Origin: Bacteroidota bacterium
Lineage (GTDB): Bacteria; Bacteroidota; Bacteroidia; Cytophagales; Cytophagaceae
Direction of reading: 5' to 3'
Length of the DNA: 64,000 nt
Assembly: GCA_023428135.1 (NCBI GenBank)
Contig: JAEYZG010000039.1
Coordinates: 1-64,000, forward strand
The notes beneath the pieces were generated by a model. It saw only the letters and a program-made list of their open reading frames with translations, did not search any database and was not told the origin of the DNA. The position numbers and the translations under genes were made by a program. Shown here piece after piece: positions 25,491 to 34,160 of the stretch; positions within the stretch are counted from its first letter, which is position 1, and each line of letters starts with the position of its first letter.

Positions 25491-27680
25491 TTATGACAAC
25501 CTTTCTCTTTGTTCTTTGGTAAGAAATTTCTGAAGGATCTCCAACAGATCCAGCTCATAGAGATCATCAGGGTGTTCAATGTCTGTAAGATATGGCGTCA
25601 GCCATTCGTAATTTGTAAGCAGTAGTGTAGAGATGCTTACATCCGGCCATCCATTCTGTGGTTCTGTTTTTTTTAATTGAAATATTTTTTCCTGCCATTC
25701 TTTTACTTCTTCTGTAAAGGGAAGTAAAAAGTCTCCTTCTTTTTTGATCGCATCGGAGATTGCTTTAATCCTGAATTTATCGCTAGGTGCTGGTAATGGC
25801 TTTGATTTAAGGATGATACTGCCTATTCTTAAATCTTTGGAAGCTTTTAATGTACCATCTTCTGTATCCCAAGAAATGACTTCCTGTTCTTTAACCAGTG
25901 GAGCCAGATCCTTAGGGTTCAAAGGAGAGGCAAGGAATATCTTTCCCATGCCTTCTCTTGCGTCCAGGTTTGCTATGGCAAGCCAGGATTCGTGTGCCAG
26001 TTCGTCTTTATGACTTGCGGATGCATATTTTCCATTGGCAAGCTGAAACTGTGCGTTATTGCCAGGTCTGGCAAAAGCTATACGTTCCGGATGACAATGT
26101 GCTAATAAGACACCTGTTTCAAAGGGATCCTGCTGACCGTTATCCTCTTTTATTTCAAAAAGCCTTCTGTATGATGCTGCAACTTTCTCAATCCTGCCCA
26201 ACTGTTTCCCCTGACCTTTTTCTTTCCTATATCTTCTTAGTGCTTCAATTCTTAGGTTAATATCAATTCCAGCTTCTCTTTTCAACGGATCACGTTCTTC
26301 CAGTATAGCTGCAAGGTCAGTAGCAAGCGGAAGTCTGTTTTCATCTTCTGCCATCAGAAGCATGTGCGCAATTCTCGGGTGACATGGAAGCGAATGAATT
26401 TTCCTGCCATGATCTGTAATACGTCCATTCTCCAGGGCGCTCAGCTGATGCAAAGTTTCTACCGCCTGAGCAAGAGTTGCTTTAGGCGGAGGTGTAAGCC
26501 AGGTAAGCTGATGCGGATCCACTATTCCCCATTGAGCCATATCCAGCACCAATGAAGATAAGTCAGCTTCCATGATTTCAGGAATTCTGTGTTCAGCCAT
26601 ATTCTCCTGAATGCTTTCCGACCACATTCGGTAGCAGGTTCCAGGGCTAAGCCTTCCTGCCCGGCCTGCACGCTGATCCGCAGAATCTTTGGAAATCCTT
26701 TGGGTTACAAGCCTCGATAATCCTGATTGAGGATCGAATTTTGATGTTTTACCGAAGCCAGAATCCACAACTATCTTAATGCCTTCTATTGTTAAGCTTG
26801 TTTCCGCAATGGAAGTGGCAAGTACAACCTTACGCTTTCCTGTTTTATCTGGCATAATGGCGCTATATTGCTTGCCTGGTGGCAACATGCCATACAAAGG
26901 ATGAATGACAAAGCCCTTTAGCTCTTTTCTAAGGATTCCTTCACATTGCTTGATATCAGCTTCACCCGGAAGAAATACAAGCGTATCTCCATCTTTTTCT
27001 TTCACAGCTTTGATGACTACTTTTGCTGTCATCTCCGGAAGCAGGTACTGATCAGCTTCACCGGTATAAATGATTTCTACAGGATATTGTTTACCCTGAC
27101 TTTGTGCAACAGGAGCTTTAAGGATCTGAGTCAGTTGAGGCATATCAAGTGTTGCTGACATTACCATAATTCTGAGGTCCGGACGTAATCTTTGCTGTGC
27201 TTCTCTGCAAAGAGCCATTGCAACATCCGCATGAATGCTGCGTTCATGGAACTCATCAAAGATCACAAGACCTACCCCTTCAAGACTATTATCACTGTGT
27301 ATGAAGCGGGTTAAAATGCCCTCTGTCAGAACTTCAATTCTCGTTTTACTGCTGATTTTGTTTTCAAACCTTATCCTGTAACCTATGCTTTGTCCGACAT
27401 CTTCTCCAAGCAGAGAAGACATTCGCTCAGCTATTGTCTTGGCAGCCAGTCTTCTGGGTTCAAGCATTAGTACTTTTTTCCCTTCAAGCCATGGTTCATT
27501 AAAAATTGCCAGTGGCAATAAGGTACTTTTTCCCGCGCCCGGTGGGGCATTCACAATAAGTGTATTAGATTTGCTAAGTTGCTCCTGTACAGCAGGAATA
27601 ATTTCCCTTACAGGAAGGTCTATTGATAATGGATTAAATGACAAGTGATTGTGTTTTTTTGAAAATGCAAAGGTAAGCAA
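25491..27680 (-). CDS. hrpB: ATP-dependent helicase HrpB, C-terminally truncated
   Basis: A DEAH-box helicase of the HrpB family with unknown cellular RNA or DNA substrate. Walker A is NAPPGAGKST near residue 44; DEFHERS near 141, SAT near 175, SIAETSLTI near 290 and QRAGRAGR near 338 are the other helicase motifs. The protein is 729 residues, against roughly 810-830 for full HrpB. It stops at KEQRERLS, just where the family's conserved C-terminal domain (the APTH...PSG..I region and the YPKHYWP segment) should begin. So about 100 residues are missing. The core is intact, so the protein may still work. Confidence 0.88.
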   Translation of the reverse strand: MLTFAFSKKHNHLSFNPLSIDLPVREIIPAVQEQLSKSNTLIVNAPPGAGKSTLLPLAIFNEPWLEGKKVLMLEPRRLAAKTIAERMSSLLGEDVGQSIGYRIRFENKISSKTRIEVLTEGILTRFIHSDNSLEGVGLVIFDEFHERSIHADVAMALCREAQQRLRPDLRIMVMSATLDMPQLTQILKAPVAQSQGKQYPVEIIYTGEADQYLLPEMTAKVVIKAVKEKDGDTLVFLPGEADIKQCEGILRKELKGFVIHPLYGMLPPGKQYSAIMPDKTGKRKVVLATSIAETSLTIEGIKIVVDSGFGKTSKFDPQSGLSRLVTQRISKDSADQRAGRAGRLSPGTCYRMWSESIQENMAEHRIPEIMEADLSSLVLDMAQWGIVDPHQLTWLTPPPKATLAQAVETLHQLSALENGRITDHGRKIHSLPCHPRIAHMLLMAEDENRLPLATDLAAILEERDPLKREAGIDINLRIEALRRYRKEKGQGKQLGRIEKVAASYRRLFEIKEDNGQQDPFETGVLLAHCHPERIAFARPGNNAQFQLANGKYASASHKDELAHESWLAIANLDAREGMGKIFLASPLNPKDLAPLVKEQEVISWDTEDGTLKASKDLRIGSIILKSKPLPAPSDKFRIKAISDAIKKEGDFLLPFTEEVKEWQEKIFQLKKTEPQNGWPDVSISTLLLTNYEWLTPYLTDIEHPDDLYELDLLEILQKFLTKEQRERLS

Positions 27681-27835
27681 GGATTAGAGAAAGTCTGATA
27701 GGAGGAGAAAAAATCTCATGATTTATTTCTCAATGTTAATCCGCTCGGTTTTCATGTTGATGGAAGTATTCTACAAATCTTATCTATGAATATAAATTAC
27801 TTGTCTTGGTGTTAAATGGGGTTTAACCAATTCAC

Positions 27836-27866
27836 TTTGACAATTAGAAAGTTAAGCTTACTTTTG
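27836..27866 (+). promoter_or_regulatory. Textbook Bacteroidota promoter (TTTG-N19-TACTTTTG)
   Basis: TTTG at 27836-27839, a 19-nt spacer, then TACTTTTG at 27859-27866 match the primary sigma-factor consensus of this phylum. Transcription should start near 27873, about 30 bases before the ATG at 27902. Confidence 0.8.
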
Positions 27867-27901
27867 TAAATAGTAATCACTTTTATTTATTGAATTCCTA
27901 G

Positions 27902-29347
27902 ATGAAAAAACAACTACTGCTTTCATTGCTGATTTCAGCTTCTTTAACTTCTGTATCCTCATTGGCAAAAGCAGAAGTACTCAGATCTTCTGTAAATCAT
28001 ACTCTGCAAACAAATGAAATTCTGATAACCAAACAGCCGGAAAATGTTTCTGTATGTGTTGGTACTGGTGCACTATTTTCTATTCAGGCTGAAGGAGAAA
28101 ATTTATCTTATCAGTGGCAGGTTTACACAGGCTTTGCTTATGTAGATATAAATGGGGCTGAATCGGATACTTATCAGTCACCTCCAGTAGAAACAGAAAT
28201 GAATGGTAGTCTTTACAGATGCGTCCTTACTGATGGGAGTGGAACTAAAATTTACTCTGAATCGGGAAAGCTTACTGTTAGTGAGAATCCGACTATTACC
28301 ACTGATCCCAAGGCTGTTTCCGTATGGGAAAATGGAACGGCAGTTTTTGAGGTTGCGGCAACTGGTGCGGGATTATCATATGCCTGGTTTACAGACAGAG
28401 GCTCAGGATCTGAATACATAGATGGGGCAAATTCATCCAAATTAACATTAGATAAAATAGGAACTGATCAAAGGGGACTGAATTATTCATGTGATGTAAT
28501 TTCAAGTTGCGGTATTCTTACTTCTGCACCTGCAGAGCTTAGTGTGCATCAAGCATCACTTTGTATGGCAACTTACGATAAGAGTTCTGGCAAAAATGTG
28601 ATTGTAATAGCATTAGATAAATCGGAAAATTATCCTGCGATTGATAGTTTCAGAGTATATAGAGATGGCTTGCAGGTAGGACTTATTGTAGGAAGTGATT
28701 ATAGTGTATTTACAGACAATAGTTCACATCCAGAGACGGCGTCATATTCATACAGTATTGCCGTGAGAGGTATTGATGGTAACATTACACCTTTATCTCA
28801 GGCACACAAAACAGTTTTACTTTCTCAGGATAAAGAAGAAAGTGCTATTACAATTAACTGGAATGCTTACGAAGGCGCAGGTATAGCGGAATATGCAATT
28901 TACAGAGGTGAGACCAAAGATGCTTTGGAGTTGGTTACAACAGTTTCTGACGGTATTTATTCATTTACAGATATAAATCCTCCTGTTGCGGAAAAATTAT
29001 ACTATCAGATTGAAATGCACTGGGTATTCTGTTTCCCTTCTGCACGTACTTCCGAGGATTTATCTCTTGGTTCTAATTTATTGGAGGTGGAAAATGTGAT
29101 CACATCCTTGCAAAAGTTAGCTGCAGGTAAAATCAATGTTTATCCCAATCCTGCGAGTGAATTTATATCTGTAGAAGGTTTGCTGTCCGATGATGCTGTA
29201 AGAATTATGGATTTATCGGGTAGAGTTGTAAAGCTATTTGAGGGATCTCAGAATACCCTTTCATTATCCGGTGTAGAAGCTGGTATGTATATTCTGGAAG
29301 TAAGCAATCAGGCAGGAAGAAAGTCTGCTCCGATTATTGTAGAATAA
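27902..29347 (+). CDS. Type IX-secreted Ig-like/fibronectin-like protein
   Basis: A 481-residue secreted protein. A signal peptide ends near residue 24 (SLAKAE). Two Ig-like domains follow, about residues 38-125 (ITKQPENVSVCVGTGALFSIQ...YQWQV...YRCVLTDGSG) and 128-215. Two fibronectin III-like modules then extend to about 395 (SFRVYRDGLQVG, EYAIYRGETKDAL). The end is a type IX sorting domain starting INVYPNPASEFISVEG. It is probably surface-exposed or released; no catalytic motif is present. The gene has a consensus promoter and a strong terminator and stands alone. Confidence 0.88.
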   Translation: MKKQLLLSLLISASLTSVSSLAKAEVLRSSVNHTLQTNEILITKQPENVSVCVGTGALFSIQAEGENLSYQWQVYTGFAYVDINGAESDTYQSPPVETEMNGSLYRCVLTDGSGTKIYSESGKLTVSENPTITTDPKAVSVWENGTAVFEVAATGAGLSYAWFTDRGSGSEYIDGANSSKLTLDKIGTDQRGLNYSCDVISSCGILTSAPAELSVHQASLCMATYDKSSGKNVIVIALDKSENYPAIDSFRVYRDGLQVGLIVGSDYSVFTDNSSHPETASYSYSIAVRGIDGNITPLSQAHKTVLLSQDKEESAITINWNAYEGAGIAEYAIYRGETKDALELVTTVSDGIYSFTDINPPVAEKLYYQIEMHWVFCFPSARTSEDLSLGSNLLEVENVITSLQKLAAGKINVYPNPASEFISVEGLLSDDAVRIMDLSGRVVKLFEGSQNTLSLSGVEAGMYILEVSNQAGRKSAPIIVE

Positions 29348-29371
29348 ATTTATTGAAATGATATAACTAAA

Positions 29372-29410
29372 AGAGGCCGGAACTTTGCTGCTCCGGCCTC
29401 TGGTTATTTT
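29372..29410 (+). terminator. Bidirectional terminator, AGAGGCCGGA stem
   Basis: AGAGGCCGGA (29372-29381) pairs with TCCGGCCTCT (29392-29401) between convergent genes. It serves the Ig-like protein gene and possibly the minus-strand gene at 29415. Confidence 0.8.
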
Positions 29411-29414
29411 AGGG

Positions 29415-29669
29415 TTACTTTTTTTTCTTTGGGTCCGTGGCTTCTTGTTTTTTCGCTTCGTCAGGCTTACATACTGCACAAGGTTCATAGCCACTTTTTC
29501 TAGCCTCAGCAAGTTCTTTTCCTTTTTTGCCTTCGCTTACAACAGAGCAGTTCTTCTTGTGATATTTTTTGCCTTTTTCCGTAACATATACAGTCTGTGC
29601 ATTTGCAAACTGACTTAGTATTGCAAACAGTATAATAAAAGCTGAAGTTAATAAAAAACGATTTCTCAT
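29415..29669 (-). CDS. Small secreted protein with Ada-like Cys/His motif
   Basis: 84 residues from the ATG at 29669; an upstream in-frame start would add ten unlikely residues. The signal peptide MRNRFLLTSAFIILFAILSQ ends ANAQ. The mature part holds the pattern YHKKNC...GYEPCAVCKP. This resembles the metal-binding (Ada-type) or small zinc-ribbon motif seen next to thermonuclease-like domains in exported proteins. A KKEAxDPKKKK-like tail follows. The function is unknown; metal binding is an inference from the C-C-x-x-C spacing. Confidence 0.7.
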   Translation of the reverse strand: MRNRFLLTSAFIILFAILSQFANAQTVYVTEKGKKYHKKNCSVVSEGKKGKELAEARKSGYEPCAVCKPDEAKKQEATDPKKKK

Positions 29670-29699
29670 ATTGTTGAAATTTTTCGAAACATACGACAC

Positions 29700-30085
29700 T
29701 TTATTAAAAAGTGTTGTTACCTGTGGAAAAGTATTTGAGCCTCGATGAGAATTTTGGTTAACATATTATGTAAATAAATATAATAACAGAGACGCACACA
29801 GACGCTGAACTGCACCAGAGGTTTATGTTATACTGCTGAAATTGATTACGTTCATTATAGTTTATAAATGAGTGAATTGCTGAAAACCGACTAAGATTAA
29901 ACAGCAACTCACAACACATATGAAAAGCACCAAAACTATTTGTATAAGAAAATATAATATTCATATATACACCAAGTGTGGCGTTTATACCTGTTTTGAT
30001 TATGGTATTTAATGGATACATTAAATAGTTAATAACCCTTATCTTTTGCGGTGTTCTGGTAAATTAACATACCCTTTCTGTGGAA
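29700..30085. other. Gene-free stretch
   Basis: No convincing gene. A minus-strand frame at 29758-30021 is AT-rich with no coding character. A degenerate copy of a palindromic repeat (AGAGACGCACACAGACGCTG) lies at about 29789-29808. Confidence 0.5.
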
Positions 30086-30089
30086 AGAG

Positions 30090-30112
30090 AGACGCCAGCA
30101 TGGCGTCTCTAC
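30090..30112. repeat. REP-like palindrome AGAGACGCCA...TGGCGTCTCT
   Basis: A near-perfect palindrome (AGAGACGCCAGCATGGCGTCTCT around its centre), followed by ACAAGG, lies downstream of metE. Sequences of this type are common interspersed intergenic palindromes in Cytophagales/Flavobacteriales. Decayed relatives are seen at 19409 and 29789. Confidence 0.55.
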
Positions 30113-30188
30113 AAGGAATCTCTTCGTAAAAGGCTTTTATTTCCTTTAGAATTTATAATGCTTTTTTCAAACCTATAAGAGAGGAATT

Positions 30189-32525
30189 TTAAGCTTCAAT
30201 GCTGGAAGATTCCTTTATTTTTTGTCTGAGCTTCTTTGTAGCTATCATCATATTTTTTAATGCCAGCTCTGTTTCAGCCCATTTTCTTGTCTTTAATCCA
30301 CAGTCAGGATTAACCCAAAGGTTTCTGGCGGGAATCACAGCAAGGGCCTTTTCGAGCAAATGCTCTATTTCCTGAACGCCCGGTACTCTTGGTGAATGAA
30401 TATCATAAACCCCGGGACCGATTTCATTCGGATAATTGAAATCAGCAAAAGCATCCAGCAGCTCCATCTGAGACCTTGAAGTTTCTATCGTGATCACATC
30501 AGCATCCATATCTGCAATGTGTGAAATAATGTCATTGAATTCAGAATAACACATATGTGTATGGATCTGTGTTTCATCGTTTACACCGGATGCACTTATT
30601 CGGAACGCTTTTACTGCCCAGTTCAGATACTTGTCCCAGTCTGCTTTGTGTAATGGCAGTCCTTCTCTGATGGCCGGTTCATCTATCTGAATGATTTTTA
30701 TACCTGCTTTTTCAAGATCGGTTACTTCGTCTCTTATAGCCAGTGCTATCTGCATTGCTGTTTCAGACCTGGGTTGGTCATCGCGGACAAATGACCATTG
30801 TAAAATGGTAACAGGGCCTGTGAGCATGCCTTTCATATAATGATTGGTTTTTGATTGAGCATATTGAGACCACTTTACTGTCATAGGTTTGCTTCTTTCA
30901 ATATCTCCGTATATGATGGGAGGTTTCACACATCTTGATCCATAACTTTGCACCCAGCCATTTTGAGAGAATACATAACCATCCAGCTGTTCGCCAAAGT
31001 ATTCCACCATATCGTTGCGCTCGAATTCACCATGTACCAAAACATCAATACCTATTTCTTCCTGCCATACAACTGAACGATCTATTTCTGATTTCACTTT
31101 TTCCTCATATTCTTCAGGTGACAATGTTCCATTTTTTAGCTTTGCTCTGAGTTGTCTGATCTCGTCAGTCTGTGGAAAAGAACCGATTGTTGTAGTAGGA
31201 AACAAGGGAAGATTTAATGCTTTCTCCTGTTTCTTTTGTCTTATATCGAATGTACTGGCCCTTCTGCTGTGAGCATCGGTAATATTTCTTACTCTTTCTT
31301 TTACTTGCAATTTGTGTATCAGAGGTGAGTTCTTTCTGCTTTCAATAATATCCTTGTTTGGCTTTAAGGCCATTGCAAGCTCTTTAATATCTTTTATTGA
31401 TGCCAGCTTTTTTAAAGTTGAAACTTCTTCAATCTTCTGTTTCGCAAAAGCCATCCATTGTTTGATTTCAGCAGTTAAAATAGTGTCATCTTTTTCATTA
31501 TCTAAATCGCAAGGAGAGTGTAGTAAAGAGCATGATGGGGCTATCATCACTCTGTCTTCTCCCAATATATTCACAGTCTTTTGAATAAAAGATAAAGACT
31601 TTTCGAAATCATTGATCCAGATATTTCTGCCATCTACAATCCCAAGGGAAAGACAGGTTTTTGAAAGTATGAAGGACGTCTGCAGGATGTCATTAAGTTG
31701 TGAAGGACATCTTACCAGATCAATATGCAAGGCATCTATTGGAAGCACCACTGCAAGTCCCAGATTGTCTCCGGTGCAGTCAAAGTAAGTTGCAACCAAA
31801 ATTTTCAGATAAGGGAATGTCTTTCTTAGCTGATCGTAAACAAAATGATAGGCTTTCTTTTCTGCATTACTCAGGTCCGTTGTCAGGAATGGCTCATCCA
31901 GCTGAATCCATTGAGCCCCCATTTTCTCAAGCTTTTCAATGATTTCTATATAAACAGGCAGAAGATTTTTGATAAGTTCTATTCTGTGGAATCCATCTTC
32001 TTTCTCTTTTCCCAATAGCAGGTAGGATACAGGGCCGATGATTACGGGTTTGGTTTCTATGCCCAACACTTTAGCTTCCTGGTATTCATTGGTGATCTTA
32101 TTGGAAAATAAGCTGAATTTCTGATTTTTATGGAACTCCGGAACGATATAATGATAGTTGGTGTCAAACCATTTGGTCATCTCCATTGCGATGATATCTT
32201 TTCCATCTTTCTGATAGCCTCTGGCCATTGCAAAATATAAATCACACTCAGTGATGTTTCTATCTTCAGCAATATCATGATAACGTTCAGGGATGGCATT
32301 TACAATGAGAGACATGTCCAATACCTGATCATAAAAGGAAAAGTCATTAGAAGGGATAAGATCAATCTGTGCATTCTTTTGAAGTGTCCAGTTGGCTTCT
32401 CTGATTTTTTTTCCTGTGAGCAAAAGATTCTGAAGGCTCTCTTTGCCTGACCAGTATTGCTCTGAAGCTTTCTTGAGCTCTCTGAAAGCGCCAATTCTCG
32501 GGTATCCTAAATTTTGTGTTAGCAT
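30189..32525 (-). CDS. metE: Cobalamin-independent methionine synthase
   Basis: Transfers the methyl group of 5-methyltetrahydropteroyltri-glutamate to homocysteine, the last step of methionine synthesis without B12. At 778 residues it is full length. The N-terminal half begins NLGYPRIGAFRELKKA. The zinc ligands are all in place in the C-terminal half: HTHMC (His and Cys near 645-647), the Glu in ITIETSRS and the Cys in PDCGLKTR. It is transcribed divergently from an Lrp/AsnC regulator 157 bases away, which is its likely controller. No riboswitch was seen in the upstream gap. Confidence 0.96.
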   Translation of the reverse strand: MLTQNLGYPRIGAFRELKKASEQYWSGKESLQNLLLTGKKIREANWTLQKNAQIDLIPSNDFSFYDQVLDMSLIVNAIPERYHDIAEDRNITECDLYFAMARGYQKDGKDIIAMEMTKWFDTNYHYIVPEFHKNQKFSLFSNKITNEYQEAKVLGIETKPVIIGPVSYLLLGKEKEDGFHRIELIKNLLPVYIEIIEKLEKMGAQWIQLDEPFLTTDLSNAEKKAYHFVYDQLRKTFPYLKILVATYFDCTGDNLGLAVVLPIDALHIDLVRCPSQLNDILQTSFILSKTCLSLGIVDGRNIWINDFEKSLSFIQKTVNILGEDRVMIAPSCSLLHSPCDLDNEKDDTILTAEIKQWMAFAKQKIEEVSTLKKLASIKDIKELAMALKPNKDIIESRKNSPLIHKLQVKERVRNITDAHSRRASTFDIRQKKQEKALNLPLFPTTTIGSFPQTDEIRQLRAKLKNGTLSPEEYEEKVKSEIDRSVVWQEEIGIDVLVHGEFERNDMVEYFGEQLDGYVFSQNGWVQSYGSRCVKPPIIYGDIERSKPMTVKWSQYAQSKTNHYMKGMLTGPVTILQWSFVRDDQPRSETAMQIALAIRDEVTDLEKAGIKIIQIDEPAIREGLPLHKADWDKYLNWAVKAFRISASGVNDETQIHTHMCYSEFNDIISHIADMDADVITIETSRSQMELLDAFADFNYPNEIGPGVYDIHSPRVPGVQEIEHLLEKALAVIPARNLWVNPDCGLKTRKWAETELALKNMMIATKKLRQKIKESSSIEA

Positions 32526-32551
32526 AGTTGTTTGTAGATTTAAATTCTTTA

Positions 32552-32559
32552 CAAATCTA
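32552..32559 (-). promoter_or_regulatory. Candidate metE -7 box
   Basis: Read on the minus strand this is TAGATTTG, matching TAnnTTTG, 27-34 bases upstream of the metE ATG. The -33 element is weak, as expected for a promoter that needs an activator. Confidence 0.4.
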
Positions 32560-32682
32560 TATTGGTAGATCTTAATACTGTAATTTTGCTTAAAAATTGA
32601 AAATAATATCTATAAATTTTTGTTTTGTAGAATAAAAATCTGTTTTTGATGTTCAAAAGGTTCTTAAAAAGAAAATTTATCT

Positions 32683-33144
32683 ATGACGGAATTAGATGAT
32701 TTGGATATCAGACTATTGAAGTTGCTTCAAAAAGATTCAACACTCACTACAAAAGAGCTGGCCAATAAGCTTAACCTTACGCCAACACCTGTTCATGAAC
32801 GTATCAAAAGACTGGAGCGTGATGGATATGTTAGAAAATACGTGGCTCTATTGGATAACCAAAAGTTGGATAAAGGGCTGGTTGTCTTTTGTAATGTCAC
32901 CTTGAAGCAGCATGAAAAAGGTATAGGGAAGAAGTTTGTAAATGATATTGTGTCCTTAAAGGAAGTGACAGAGTGTTATAATGTCTCAGGACAATATGAT
33001 TTTATGTTAAAGGTGATGGTTAAGGACATGCCGGAATATCAGAATTTCATCATGAATAAACTGGCTTCCATAGAGAATATAGGAAGTACTCATAGTGTAT
33101 TCGTGATGGGAGAGATTAAGAATTCTACGGAATTGCCGATATAG
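32683..33144 (+). CDS. Lrp/AsnC family transcriptional regulator
   Basis: 153 residues. The N-terminal winged helix-turn-helix (LDDLDIRLLKLLQKDSTLTTKELANKL, then LNLTPTPVHERIKRLERDGYV) is typical of the family. The C-terminal RAM (effector-binding) domain covers about 65-145, including ECYNVSGQYDFMLKV. Lrp-type proteins bind amino acids and control nearby amino-acid genes. The divergent metE makes methionine metabolism the likely target. Confidence 0.93.
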   Translation: MTELDDLDIRLLKLLQKDSTLTTKELANKLNLTPTPVHERIKRLERDGYVRKYVALLDNQKLDKGLVVFCNVTLKQHEKGIGKKFVNDIVSLKEVTECYNVSGQYDFMLKVMVKDMPEYQNFIMNKLASIENIGSTHSVFVMGEIKNSTELPI

Positions 33145-33276
33145 TGATGCATTCATTGTTCCTGAAAGCCCTGTCAAAGACTGAAGGTTATCATTTTTTT
33201 CAGGATATTTTTTTAATCACTCAATCAATAAATTCCATTTCGGATATATTTTTTTCTGTAAAAAACTCTGTGGAAA

Positions 33277-33308
33277 TTTGCGTAAGCATTTACTTACGTA
33301 TATCTTTG
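33277..33308 (+). promoter_or_regulatory. ArsR-gene promoter with palindromic operator in the spacer
   Basis: TTTG (33277-33280) and TATCTTTG (33301-33308) are separated by 20 nt, an excellent consensus promoter. The spacer contains the perfect palindrome CGTAAG-N6-CTTACG (33281-33298). A repressor sitting there would block polymerase, so this is the likely autoregulatory operator of the ArsR protein encoded 20 bases downstream. Confidence 0.75.
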
Positions 33309-33327
33309 TCTAAGAAAATTTACAATA

Positions 33328-33678
33328 ATGACTGTAGAAGCCAGAAGAGATGTTTTTCAGGCAATTGCTGATCCTACCAGACGGCAGATCATTGGTTTGC
33401 TTTCTAAGCAGCCAATGAATCTCAATGCCATTGCTGAGAACTTTGATATAAGTCGACCAGCTATTTCCCAACAAATCAAAATTCTGGAAGAATGCGGATT
33501 GGTAAATATTCGGCAGCAAGGGCGGGAGCGGTATTGCGAGGCCCGGCTTGATAAGCTGAGCGAAGTATCGAGTTGGGTTGACCAGTATAAAGCGTTCTGG
33601 ACAAACCAATTTAAATCATTAGATCATTTCCTGGAAGATTTACAAACTAAAAAGAAAAAAAGTGGAAGAAAGAAATAA
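33328..33678 (+). CDS. ArsR family winged-helix repressor
   Basis: 116 residues with the ArsR-type DNA-binding core (FQAIADPTRRQIIGLLSKQPMNLNAIAENFDISRPAISQQIKILEECGLV). It lacks the CVC metal site of metal-sensing members and belongs to the subgroup commonly paired with SRPBCC proteins. Its 3' end overlaps the SRPBCC gene by 17 bases, so the two are translationally coupled. It should repress its own operon through the palindrome in the promoter spacer. Confidence 0.9.
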   Translation: MTVEARRDVFQAIADPTRRQIIGLLSKQPMNLNAIAENFDISRPAISQQIKILEECGLVNIRQQGRERYCEARLDKLSEVSSWVDQYKAFWTNQFKSLDHFLEDLQTKKKKSGRKK

Positions 33679-34153
33679 CGCAACAGCAGATCGTGAAGTA
33701 TATCTGACTTATACATTTAATGCACTCAGGGAAATGGTCTTTAAAGCCTGGACCGATCCAAAACAACTGATCAAATGGTTTGCACCGCATAACTGTACTA
33801 TTGTTTATAAAAAACTGGATATAAGAAAAGGAGGGGCATATCTTTCTTGTATTAATAATCCTCAATATGGAGACTGCTGGTGTAAAGGTGTTTATAAGGA
33901 AGTTATTTTCCCTGAACGCATTGAATTTACCATGGTAGTGTCAGATAAAGATGGAAATACTGTTGATCCTGTAAAGGCAGGAATGGATCCTGACTGGCCG
34001 ATAGAAACACTGGTTTCCATTACCTTTTCTGAAGTTAATGGTCAAACGACTATTGAACTTAGACAAACAGTTTCGCAAAAACTGGCAACAAAAACCGGAG
34101 CTTATCCAAGCTGGATACAAATGCTGGAAAGATTGGCAGAGGAGAGCAGGTAA
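33662..34153 (+). CDS. SRPBCC (AHSA1-like) protein coupled to ArsR
   Basis: 163 residues, starting with GTG inside the end of the ArsR gene. The AHSA1/START-like fold shows in VYLTYTFNALREMVFKAWTDPKQLIKWFAP at the start and WIQMLERLAEE at the end. The family binds hydrophobic ligands; the ligand here is unknown. The ArsR-SRPBCC pairing is a recurrent arrangement, and the alpha/beta hydrolase starting eight bases downstream extends it to a three-gene operon. Confidence 0.88.
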   Translation: MEERNNATADREVYLTYTFNALREMVFKAWTDPKQLIKWFAPHNCTIVYKKLDIRKGGAYLSCINNPQYGDCWCKGVYKEVIFPERIEFTMVVSDKDGNTVDPVKAGMDPDWPIETLVSITFSEVNGQTTIELRQTVSQKLATKTGAYPSWIQMLERLAEESR

Positions 34154-34160
34154 TAAAATT

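Noticed and set aside
29758..30021. 87-codon minus-strand frame
   Set aside because: Driven by AT-rich sequence; no signal peptide, family or start context.
32526..32682. SAM or other riboswitch before metE
   Set aside because: The gap is too short and lacks the conserved helices or K-turn. Lrp control is more likely.
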